Positions 1-5,229 of a stretch of DNA of 5,229 nucleotides are shown piece after piece. This DNA is from Bacteroidota bacterium (GTDB lineage: Bacteria > Bacteroidota > Bacteroidia > Chitinophagales > Chitinophagaceae), in NCBI GenBank assembly GCA_023396345.1, contig JAEWWO010000375.1:1-5229 (forward strand), read 5' to 3'. A model generated the notes under the pieces. The model searched no databases and was not told the DNA's origin. It was given only the letters and a program-made list of their open reading frames with translations. Positions within the stretch are counted from its first letter, which is position 1, and every line of letters begins with the position of its first letter. The translations under genes were made by a program, and so were the position numbers.

Positions 1-529
1 GTGTAATGATATTATTATCTACATTAAATATCTTTCTATCCACACCCATTTCAAAAAATTGTTTGGCATTGGCAGTTACCACAACATCTGCAAGATTGTC
101 AGAATTACGGGTAAGCGCTATTGAATACAAATTTATATCTGTATTCATAGGAGTAATTCTTATATTATCGTAGCGATACGATTCAAAACCTATAGAAGAA
201 ATTTGTAGAGCGAGATTCTGCATAGTAGGCAATCCGTCAAAATTAAAATCTCCGTTAGAAGCTGTTACAGCAGAAGACAAAAGCATATCGCGGTTTGCTC
301 CTCTCGCAGAATCATATACCACACGGAATACGTGTACTGTAGCACCTCCTATACCACTACCGGTACTATCTACTGCTCTACCAAATAATTTACCAATATT
401 TTGTGAAGGCATTTGTTGCATATTGCCTCCGCCAGGTCTTCCGCCCGGCGGCATAGCAGGCATTTGCGCTATTGAAAAAACACTACTACAAATAAATAAA
501 CTCACAATGAGTAACTTTCTAATAATCAT
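1..529 (-). CDS. TonB-dependent receptor-like outer-membrane beta-barrel protein, N-terminal part
   Basis: This is the first 176 codons of a gene that leaves the window at base 1, read from an ATG at 529-527 with no stop. Residues 1-21 form a signal peptide (K5 followed by a hydrophobic run, likely cut after SIA21). A short Met/Pro/Gly-rich linker follows (about 23-41). Residues 45 to about 140 look like a carboxypeptidase-regulatory-like beta-sandwich (GKLFGRAVD, then SNGDFNFDGLP). The segment LADVVVTA (146-153) and the stretch VDRKIFNV (163-170) match the start of the plug in Bacteroidota outer-membrane beta-barrel family 3 proteins, where 'hDRKVFNV' is a hallmark. Such proteins sit in the outer membrane and are thought to take up or bind ligands; the substrate cannot be told here because the barrel is missing. 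The gene lies 132 bp downstream of surE on the same strand but has its own promoter. Family assignment is fairly firm; function is inferred. Confidence 0.82.
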   Translation of the reverse strand, partial: MIIRKLLIVSLFICSSVFSIAQMPAMPPGGRPGGGNMQQMPSQNIGKLFGRAVDSTGSGIGGATVHVFRVVYDSARGANRDMLLSSAVTASNGDFNFDGLPTMQNLALQISSIGFESYRYDNIRITPMNTDINLYSIALTRNSDNLADVVVTANAKQFFEMGVDRKIFNVDNNIIT

Positions 530-556
530 ACTGAAATAAGCTTCTTTAGTTTGCGG

Positions 557-588
557 CAAAGATAGTTTTTCAGTAGCTGTTTACTCAA
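557..588 (-). promoter_or_regulatory. Bacteroidota-type promoter of the outer-membrane receptor gene
   Basis: Read on the minus strand, a -33 element TTG (588-586) is followed after 21 bp by TATCTTTG (564-557), an exact fit to the TAnnTTTG -7 element used by the Bacteroidota primary sigma factor. Transcription would begin near base 550, giving a leader of about 20 nt before the ATG at 529. The leader carries AAAGAAG but no strong Shine-Dalgarno, as is usual in this phylum. The site indicates that the receptor gene is transcribed separately from surE. It is a motif match only. Confidence 0.6.
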
Positions 589-661
589 TGTTTTCGGTTA
601 ATTGGGGTATTTTATAGGTGAAATGAATGTTGTTTCTGCATATTTAACAGAATGCCAACTA

Positions 662-1441
662 TTAAAATTCTTTCTCCAGTTTTTCTTTTATAGCGTAATG
701 CGTTAGATCAAAATAAACAGGCACCACACTTACATAATTATTTTCCAAAGCCCACACATCTGTATCTTCATCTTTATCAAAATTTACAAATTCACCCGTA
801 AGCCAAAAGTATTTTTTTCCGGAGGGATCTGTGCGTTCTTCAAAATCTTCTTCAAACTTTGCATATGCCTGCCTGCAAACCTTTATACCTTTTATATCCA
901 GTGTTTTCGCTTTGGGTATATTCACATTTAAACAAATATGTTTATCCCATTCTTTATTGATGATTTTTTCAGTTATCACACGTGCATATTCTTTAGCTCC
1001 GTCAAAATCAGCTTCCAGTGAAAAATCATTCAAGCTAAAACCTATGCTCGGAATACTTTCTATACACGCTTCAATAGCAGCCGACATAGTTCCCGAATAA
1101 ATAACATTGATGGAATGATTGGCTCCATGATTGATACCGCTCAAACATATATCCGGCTTATGTTTCAGTATTTTATCCACTGCAATCTTTACACAATCTA
1201 CCGGAGTGCCGCTGCATTGCCAGGCTTCAATATCGCCAAACACATTTACTTTTGATAACCTTATGGGATGCGCAATAGTAATGGCATGTCCCATACCGCT
1301 TTGCGCTTTGTCAGGCGCTACCACAATTACTTCTCCTAATTCTTTCACAGCATCTACCAATGCATGCAAACCCGGCGCAAGAATTCCATCGTCATTCGTA
1401 ATAAGAATTACCGGCTTTTTTTTGTTCGATTTCTTTGGCAT
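662..1441 (-). CDS. surE: 5'/3'-nucleotidase SurE
   Basis: SurE is a metal-dependent cytoplasmic phosphatase that removes phosphate from nucleoside 5'- and 3'-monophosphates and, in some species, from short polyphosphate; it is linked to stress and stationary-phase survival. The 259-residue product has the usual family length. The signature TNDDG lies at residues 15-19, the loop APDKAQSGMGHA at 42-53, SGTPVDCVK at 77-85 and SGINHGAN at 101-108. The expected metal ligands are all present: D17, D18, S48 and N104, by analogy with D8, D9, S39 and N95 of the Thermotoga enzyme. The C-terminus has the typical VSVVPVYFDLTH strand (237-248). A lysine-rich tail of about nine residues precedes the first strand; this is longer than in the E. 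coli protein. The start ATG (1441-1439) has only a distant GAGGT, 14 nt upstream. It is divergent from the DUF445 gene. Confidence 0.95.
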   Translation of the reverse strand: MPKKSNKKKPVILITNDDGILAPGLHALVDAVKELGEVIVVAPDKAQSGMGHAITIAHPIRLSKVNVFGDIEAWQCSGTPVDCVKIAVDKILKHKPDICLSGINHGANHSINVIYSGTMSAAIEACIESIPSIGFSLNDFSLEADFDGAKEYARVITEKIINKEWDKHICLNVNIPKAKTLDIKGIKVCRQAYAKFEEDFEERTDPSGKKYFWLTGEFVNFDKDEDTDVWALENNYVSVVPVYFDLTHYAIKEKLEKEF

Positions 1442-1452
1442 AATTATTTATG

Positions 1453-1470
1453 ATTACCTCACAAGGTAAT
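1453..1470. other. Small inverted repeat in the surE/DUF445 divergent gap
   Basis: ATTACC (1453-1458) and GGTAAT (1465-1470) are perfect 6-bp arms around a 6-nt loop, starting 12 bp upstream of the surE start codon. It could be an operator half-site pair or a small leader hairpin that includes the only Shine-Dalgarno-like GAGGT of surE. In AT-rich DNA such a short palindrome may also be chance. Nothing else in this 97-bp gap points to a regulator. Confidence 0.25.
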
Positions 1471-1514
1471 AAATTTGATTTTACTAAAGATTAATTTTAT
1501 ATTAAATCCTTATT

Positions 1515-1522
1515 TACTTTTA
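1515..1522 (+). promoter_or_regulatory. Possible -7 element for the DUF445 gene
   Basis: TACTTTTA fits TAnnTTTG except for the last base and lies 16 bp before the ATG at 1539, so transcription could start around 1528-1530. No TTG is found at the matching -33 distance; the nearest, at 1475-1477, is too far upstream. This makes the call weak. Confidence 0.3.
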
Positions 1523-1538
1523 CAAACATTAAAGATAA

Positions 1539-2789
1539 ATGATGGCGAGCACCGAAGAAAAAAGAATAAAATTAAGACAACACAAAGCATTGGCAACAGG
1601 ATTATTTTTGCTAATGGCTTTGATATATATTTTGATGATTGTCCTGAAACGCAATAACGATGCGGGATGGATAGGCTACGTAGAAGCATTCTCCGAAGCA
1701 GGAATGGTAGGTGCTTTGGCAGATTGGTTTGCCGTAACGGCTTTATTTCATTATCCGCTCGGATTAAAAATTCCACACACCAATCTTATTGAACGAAGCA
1801 AAAACAGAATCGGAGACAGTTTGGGTAGTTTTGTGGTGGATAATTTTTTAAGTGATAAAAACATTCGTCCGTATATTGAAAAACTCACTATCTCTAACAC
1901 TGTAGCTACATGGTTGCAAAAAGAAAAAAATATTCAACTACTGACAGATGAAGTGCTTGCAATAGGAAAAGATATTATTATCAACATTGATGATGATTTT
2001 ATTGCTGGGGTTGTTGCACGAAAAAGTAAAGCGTTATTAAATGAGCAGGATATAAATGGCTTACTTGCCAATGTTTTGCATTATTTCAGAGAAAAAAAAG
2101 AACATGAGCGGATTATAGATACATTGCTGACAAAGATTAAACAATACGTTTCAGAAAATGAAGAAATCGTACGCGACAGAGTAAGCAAGGAAAGTCATAT
2201 TCTTATTCCTGATTTTGTAGATAATATGATTGCCCGAAAAATAGTCAATGGTGTTTATAAATATATTGATGAAATTCAGAATAATAAAGAACACTCCATA
2301 AGAGCAGAGCTTGAAAACCAAATAATCATTTTTGAAAATGATTTGCGCAATAGTGAAAAATGGAAAGAAGAAATCAATAACATTAAAAAAGATTTATTAG
2401 CCGGAAGTAAACTCGAAAGCTTTGCTAAAGACATTTGGTTGAATATTAAAAATAATATCATCGGTGATATAGAATCTGATAAATCAGGTATAAAAAGATA
2501 TCTGATAAAAACAATAAAAGAGTTTTCGCAAAACCTCAACAACGATGAGGAGTTAAGGAATAAAATAGACAAATGGATTAAATACAATGCGTACAATTAT
2601 ATCTTACGTAATTCGGCAAAAGCAAGTGAGCTCATCAGCAATACGGTGGGCACCTGGGAAGGAAAAGAATTGAGCGAAAAACTGGAACTGGAAGTAGGAA
2701 AAGATTTGCAGTTTATCCGAATAAACGGTACGTTGGTCGGAGGTTTGGTAGGATTGGTGATACATACACTGACGCAACTTTTCAGCTAA
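1539..2789 (+). CDS. DUF445 family membrane protein (YjiN-like)
   Basis: The 416-residue product belongs to the DUF445 (PF04286) family, whose biochemical role is unknown. A transmembrane helix spans about 18-36. It is followed by the family's signature block at 53-96: EAGMVGALADWFAVTALF, then PLGLKIPHT and IERSKNRIGDSLG. The middle (about 100-390) is charged, Lys/Glu-rich and probably helical or coiled. A second hydrophobic glycine-rich segment at 395-415 (INGTLVGGLVGLVIHTL) also matches family C-termini, so the large middle domain is held between two membrane anchors. Two ATG codons in tandem (1539 and 1542) could serve as the start; the first is used here, and neither has a clear ribosome binding site. 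The gene stands alone, divergent from surE, with a hairpin after its stop. I infer a structural or envelope role only from its membrane anchors. Confidence 0.9.
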   Translation: MMASTEEKRIKLRQHKALATGLFLLMALIYILMIVLKRNNDAGWIGYVEAFSEAGMVGALADWFAVTALFHYPLGLKIPHTNLIERSKNRIGDSLGSFVVDNFLSDKNIRPYIEKLTISNTVATWLQKEKNIQLLTDEVLAIGKDIIINIDDDFIAGVVARKSKALLNEQDINGLLANVLHYFREKKEHERIIDTLLTKIKQYVSENEEIVRDRVSKESHILIPDFVDNMIARKIVNGVYKYIDEIQNNKEHSIRAELENQIIIFENDLRNSEKWKEEINNIKKDLLAGSKLESFAKDIWLNIKNNIIGDIESDKSGIKRYLIKTIKEFSQNLNNDEELRNKIDKWIKYNAYNYILRNSAKASELISNTVGTWEGKELSEKLELEVGKDLQFIRINGTLVGGLVGLVIHTLTQLFS

Positions 2790-2804
2790 GAATATAACCG
2801 TGCT

Positions 2805-2827
2805 TTTCGGGATTTGTAATCCTGAAA
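2805..2827 (+). terminator. Strong hairpin after the DUF445 gene, possible terminator
   Basis: TTTCGGGATT (2805-2814) pairs with AATCCTGAAA (2818-2827) over 10 bp, including one G-U pair, around a 3-nt loop TGT. It begins 15 bp after the DUF445 stop codon, the right place for a transcript end. No T-run follows on either strand, so it is not a classic intrinsic terminator. Hairpins with a 'GGATTTGTAATCC' core are, from memory, a recurring dispersed intergenic sequence in Bacteroidota, so it may instead be part of the repeat that follows. Confidence 0.4.
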
Positions 2828-2838
2828 TATGATTAAGG

Positions 2839-2966
2839 AGATTGCTTCATACCCTCGATAGATATCGGGGCGTATCGGTACACTTTGTTGAGATTTTTCG
2901 CAATAACGGTCGCTCCTTTCTCCGTCACTGTGAGGAATGAAGCGAAGCGTAATGACAAAGCAGTCT
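2839..2966. repeat. Degenerate dispersed palindromic intergenic repeat
   Basis: This 128-bp non-coding block is richer in G and C than its surroundings and built from inverted repeats. Its ends are imperfect inverted arms: AGATTGCTT (2839-2847) against AAGCAGTCT (2958-2966), matching 8 of 9 positions. Inside are CCTCGATA-GA-TATCGGGG (2853-2870, 8 pairs including one G-U) and GTCACT...AATGAC (5 of 6 pairs), with phrases such as TGAGGAATGAAGCGAAGCG and TTCGCAATAACGG. Segments like 'CGTCATTGCGAGGAACGAAGCAATC' are widespread intergenic repeats in many bacteria, and this looks like a decayed copy. It has no transposase or convincing open frame. The family identification is from memory; the palindromic structure is seen directly. 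Confidence 0.55.
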
Positions 2967-3029
2967 TCTACTATAAAAATTAATAATGAATAATCTCTGC
3001 AAACTGTATAATACATTGTCTTGCATGGC

Positions 3030-3059
3030 TTGCATTATGAAAACAATAATGTAATTTTA
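3030..3059 (+). promoter_or_regulatory. Likely promoter of the aspartyl protease gene, giving a near-leaderless mRNA
   Basis: TTG (3030-3032) is followed after exactly 19 bp by TAATTTTA (3052-3059), which fits the Bacteroidota TAnnTTTG -7 element apart from its last base. The ATG of the protease gene begins only 5 bp later, at 3065. Transcription would therefore start at or within a few bases of the initiation codon. There is no Shine-Dalgarno sequence, and an in-frame TAA at 3047-3049 rules out an upstream start. Confidence 0.45.
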
Positions 3060-3064
3060 TAACA

Positions 3065-4270
3065 ATGTTACATCGGCTTACGATATTATTCATTCTCTGC
3101 ACCATTGCTAATGCCACATTAAGTCAGAAAAATATTTATACTGAACCAAGCAAGCTGCTAACAAAACTAAAGTTTCACCTGCCTCAGGAAGGTGTTGTTA
3201 TTTTTAATGTCTTGCTTGACAATTATCCCGACACTTTAAATTTTATTTTTGATACTGGTGCCAGTGCTGCTTTTCTGGACTCGGCAACAGCGGCAAGATT
3301 AAATATTTCCACAGGAAAAGATATAAGAACAGTAAGAGGAATGGGTGGTATTCAAAATATTTTTTTATCAAAAAATCATTCCCTCAAATTAGGAGATTTA
3401 ACAGAAGACAGTCTGGATATATATTTGATGGATATTGAGATTATGAGCTATTTATATGGTAAAGAAATTCACGGCATCATAGGATTGCCGTTGCAAAAAA
3501 AATACATCACTAAAATTAATTACGATAAAAAAGAAATTTCTTTCTGGAGCTTTGGTAAAACCAAATTTCCGCGCAGCGGATTTTATATAACGCCCAATAT
3601 ACACAACTTTGCGTATTCGGCTACACAAATCGAAGATGCAAAAAAAATAATATTTAACTACATGTTCGATTCCGGCGCTGCTTTAACGATGTTGTTTTCA
3701 TCTCAATACGTAAATGAAAAAAAATTTCTTAGCTCCGACAGAAAAAAATACAAAAAAAGATTACAGGGATTGGGAGGTGATATTGAATTTGACATCACAA
3801 TGATCAAGCACGTTACTTTTGGAAAATACCGATTTAAAAATATACCGGTTAATATTTTTAATGACGAAAATAATATTACTTCTTATCCATTGAATGGCGG
3901 ACTTATGGGCAACGAGATATTAAGAAGATTCAATACAGTATTTGATTACAACGCAAAAATTTTTCACTTTGCACCAAACGGCAACTATAGAGATCCGTTT
4001 GATTATGCGTATTCCGGACTGGAATTATACTTAATTAATGAAAAAGTAATCGTGGGTGATGTTTCAGAAAACTCTCCCGCCGAAGATGCTGGTCTGGAAC
4101 ATGGAGATGAAATTATAGCTATCAACAAACAATTCACTATTGAGATCAATAAGGCTAAAAAAGAATTACAATCTACCATTGGAAAAGTAAATATTATTTT
4201 ATCAAGAAATGACTCTCTGCAATCTGTTGAGATGAGAACAATTGATATTAGAAAAAATAAAAAGCGCTGA
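3065..4270 (+). CDS. Exported two-lobed aspartyl protease with C-terminal PDZ domain
   Basis: The 401-residue product starts with a signal peptide (residues 1 to about 20), so it should act in the periplasm or at the cell surface. Two aspartyl-protease lobes follow. Lobe 1 has the catalytic motif FDTGAS (D63), GMGG (92-95), HGIIGLPL (136-143) and a YDKKEISF strand (153-160). Lobe 2 repeats this order with FDSGAA (D202), GLGG (235-238), GGLMGNEIL (278-286) and FDYNAKIFHF (293-302). Both catalytic aspartates therefore lie in one chain, as in pepsin-like enzymes, while each lobe resembles the retropepsin-like Asp_protease_2 family. Residues about 318-395 form a PDZ domain with the peptide-binding loop GLEL (318-321) and SPAEDAGLEHGDEIIAIN (337-354). 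PDZ domains usually bind C-terminal or exposed peptide ends, so it probably positions substrates. Related Bacteroidota proteins are common but poorly characterised; the substrate is unknown. It is transcribed alone and converges on the genes to its right. Confidence 0.88.
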   Translation: MLHRLTILFILCTIANATLSQKNIYTEPSKLLTKLKFHLPQEGVVIFNVLLDNYPDTLNFIFDTGASAAFLDSATAARLNISTGKDIRTVRGMGGIQNIFLSKNHSLKLGDLTEDSLDIYLMDIEIMSYLYGKEIHGIIGLPLQKKYITKINYDKKEISFWSFGKTKFPRSGFYITPNIHNFAYSATQIEDAKKIIFNYMFDSGAALTMLFSSQYVNEKKFLSSDRKKYKKRLQGLGGDIEFDITMIKHVTFGKYRFKNIPVNIFNDENNITSYPLNGGLMGNEILRRFNTVFDYNAKIFHFAPNGNYRDPFDYAYSGLELYLINEKVIVGDVSENSPAEDAGLEHGDEIIAINKQFTIEINKAKKELQSTIGKVNIILSRNDSLQSVEMRTIDIRKNKKR

Positions 4271-4284
4271 AAAGGAAAGCAAAA

Positions 4285-4314
4285 ATTAATATTATACTCT
4301 TGTATATCATTAAT
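4285..4314 (-). terminator. AT-rich hairpin with T-run, possible terminator of the ypdA unit
   Basis: On the minus strand the order is ATTAAT, a 2-nt bulge, TATAC, loop AAGA, GTATA, a 2-nt bulge, ATTAAT, then TTTTG. This is an imperfect 11-pair stem followed by a short T-run, 24 bp beyond the stop of the small membrane-protein gene. It lies between two converging genes and could also slow transcription from the plus strand. The stem is almost all A-T and therefore weak. Confidence 0.3.
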
Positions 4315-4332
4315 AATTTATCATTAATAATT
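4305..4332. repeat. Exact 14-bp tandem duplication
   Basis: TATCATTAATAATT occurs twice without a gap or mismatch, at 4305-4318 and 4319-4332, in the non-coding gap between the protease gene and the small membrane-protein gene. It partly overlaps the hairpin there. It is most simply a replication-slippage duplication in AT-rich DNA, and copy number might vary between strains. Confidence 0.75.
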
Positions 4333-4337
4333 CAATA

Positions 4338-4484
4338 TTACTTATTCAATTTTGCTAATCCTCCCATTAATAATCCCAGTAATAAACCTACGACTAAGCC
4401 AAGCCGTATATTTTTCATAAATATACCTATGGCAAAACTTGCAATCACCAATACAGCTATCGCAATATTTCTTCTGCTATACAT
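4338..4484 (-). CDS. Small two-helix membrane protein with glycine zipper, coupled to ypdA
   Basis: This 48-residue frame is too short for most gene finders. An ATG at 4484-4482 follows AGGA (8-nt spacing) that lies inside the last codons of ypdA, and the two genes overlap by 8 bp (4477-4484), a pattern typical of translational coupling. An ATG at 4490 in the same frame would add two residues but sits only 2 nt from the AGGA. The product has two hydrophobic helices: IAIAVLVIASFAIGIFM (7-23) and LGLVVGLLLGLLMGGLA (28-44), separated by K24-N-I-R27 and ending LNK. The second helix has glycines at 29, 33, 37 and 41, an uninterrupted GxxxGxxxGxxxG zipper suited to helix packing. I do not recognise a family. 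It may be an inner-membrane protein working with the reductase, but only adjacency supports that. The opposite strand is also open here (4300-4506) but lacks any such signals. Confidence 0.68.
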   Translation of the reverse strand: MYSRRNIAIAVLVIASFAIGIFMKNIRLGLVVGLLLGLLMGGLAKLNK

Positions 4485-5229
4485 CAGCATTTTCCTTTAC
4501 TTGTGAAACAATATGCTTAACAATCAACTCAGCATGTATACGCGAATTTTCTATAAACCATAAGTGCGTATCCATCCCTCCCACTACAACGCCAGCCAGA
4601 TAAAGTCCGGGTACGTTGGTTTCCATAGTTTCTTCATTATACTGCGGATAAAATTTTCCATCGTCTGACAGTTGCACTCCGAAGGAACGCAACATTTCAA
4701 AATTAGGTCTGTAACCCGTCATTGCCAGTACAAAATCATTTTCAATCTCAACAATTCCTTCAGGTGTTTTTATAACAACCTGTTTCGGTTTTATCTCTGC
4801 AATCTCACTATTAAAATAAGCTTTAACAGAACCCTCGGTAATTCTGTTTTCAATATCAGGCTTTACCCAGTATTTCACTCTTCGTCCTATTTCGGCGCTG
4901 CGCACAACCATGGTTACATGTCCGCCTTTTCTGTAAATTTCCAAAGCTGCGTCCACCGCAGAATTACTGGAACCTACAACTATTACATTCTGAAAAGCAT
5001 ATTCATGTGGCTCGGTATAATAATGTCTTACCTTAGGTAATTCTTCTCCTTTCACATTCAGATACACAGGAATATCATAAAACCCTGTGGCTACAATCAC
5101 TTTAGAGGTTTTATACGTGTGTAGCGAAGACTTTGAAATAAAATAATCGTCCTGCTTTTCTACCGTTTCAATTTTCTCATACAAGTGAAGATTGATATTT
5201 TTATTAGCAGTTACGCCTCTGTAATATTC
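4477..5229 (-). CDS. ypdA: YpdA-family FAD/NAD(P)-dependent reductase (putative bacillithiol-disulfide reductase), N-terminus missing
   Basis: The frame is open to the right edge and shows the last 250 residues of a protein usually about 320-330 long; the first FAD-binding motif lies outside. YpdA (Bdr) reduces oxidised bacillithiol with NADPH in the cytoplasm and supports redox balance. Visible parts, counted from the edge: EYYRGVTA (1-8), KVIVATGFYDIP (43-54), the NADPH-binding motif VVGSSNSAVDAALEIYRKGG (84-103), MTGYRP (170-175) and the C-terminal FAD-region block LYLAGVVVGGMDTHLWFIENSRIHA (209-233), which is characteristic of Bacteroidota YpdA. The visible part contains no cysteine and so no thioredoxin-reductase CxxC, as expected for YpdA, whose key cysteine is near the N-terminus. 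A start at 5184 would be TTG and would cut into conserved sequence, so the true start lies beyond 5229. Its end overlaps the small membrane-protein gene. Whether bacillithiol is the substrate here is inferred. Confidence 0.87.
   Translation of the reverse strand, partial: EYYRGVTANKNINLHLYEKIETVEKQDDYFISKSSLHTYKTSKVIVATGFYDIPVYLNVKGEELPKVRHYYTEPHEYAFQNVIVVGSSNSAVDAALEIYRKGGHVTMVVRSAEIGRRVKYWVKPDIENRITEGSVKAYFNSEIAEIKPKQVVIKTPEGIVEIENDFVLAMTGYRPNFEMLRSFGVQLSDDGKFYPQYNEETMETNVPGLYLAGVVVGGMDTHLWFIENSRIHAELIVKHIVSQVKENADV

Noticed and set aside
634..652. Inverted repeat TTCTG...CAGAA just after surE, considered as a terminator
   Set aside because: It has only a 5-bp stem with a 9-nt loop and no T-run, so it is indistinguishable from chance in AT-rich DNA.
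831..1469. Two plus-strand open frames opposite surE
   Set aside because: They are antisense to a complete surE whose catalytic motifs are all intact. Their products show no domain features.
1475..1776. Overlapping open frames on both strands at the start of the DUF445 gene
   Set aside because: They overlap the conserved N-terminal membrane helix and signature block of DUF445, which explain the sequence better.
2786..3016. Minus-strand open frame of 76 codons between the DUF445 and protease genes
   Set aside because: It runs through the palindromic repeat and hairpin region, and its product has no recognisable domain. It is best explained as chance openness across repeat sequence.
4300..4506. 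Plus-strand open frame of 68 codons with a hydrophobic C-terminal end
   Set aside because: It lies opposite the small membrane-protein gene and the end of ypdA. Its hydrophobic tail is largely the complement of the first helix of that protein, it starts inside the tandem duplication, and it has no ribosome binding site.
5182..5184. TTG as the start codon of the YpdA-family gene
   Set aside because: The frame continues upstream to the window edge with conserved residues (EYYRGVTA...NLHLYE), and the N-terminal FAD-binding region must lie further upstream.

Overview
The window is low-GC DNA (clearly AT-rich, with many A and T runs). It reads as an ordinary chromosomal segment of a Bacteroidota bacterium, probably from the Chitinophagales/Sphingobacteriales side, though that finer placement is an inference. 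The main clues are the start of an outer-membrane beta-barrel receptor with a carboxypeptidase-regulatory-like domain, promoter-like sites matching the Bacteroidota TTG-N19/21-TAnnTTTG pattern, weak Shine-Dalgarno sequences, and Bacteroidota-style versions of DUF445, aspartyl protease-PDZ and YpdA proteins. I see no tRNA, rRNA, CRISPR array, transposase or phage gene.

Layout from left to right. Minus strand, 1-529: N-terminal 176 codons of a TonB-dependent-receptor-like outer-membrane protein, running off the left edge, with a good promoter at 557-588. Minus strand, 662-1441: surE (5'/3'-nucleotidase). A 97-bp divergent gap follows. Plus strand, 1539-2789: a DUF445 membrane protein. 2790-3064: a 275-bp intergenic stretch with a strong hairpin and a degenerate dispersed palindromic repeat. 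Plus strand, 3065-4270: an exported two-lobed aspartyl protease with a C-terminal PDZ domain, possibly read from a leaderless mRNA. 4271-4337: a short convergent gap with an exact 14-bp tandem duplication and a weak hairpin. Minus strand, 4338-4484: a previously uncalled 48-residue two-helix membrane protein with a perfect glycine zipper, overlapping the end of the next gene. Minus strand, 4477 to beyond 5229: a YpdA-family flavoprotein (putative bacillithiol-disulfide reductase), missing its N-terminus at the right edge.

The genes do not form one obvious pathway. The only tight unit is ypdA plus the small membrane protein, which overlap by 8 bp and look translationally coupled. The others appear to be independent housekeeping or envelope genes. 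I see no convincing new multi-gene system. The glycine-zipper small protein is the most worthwhile item.
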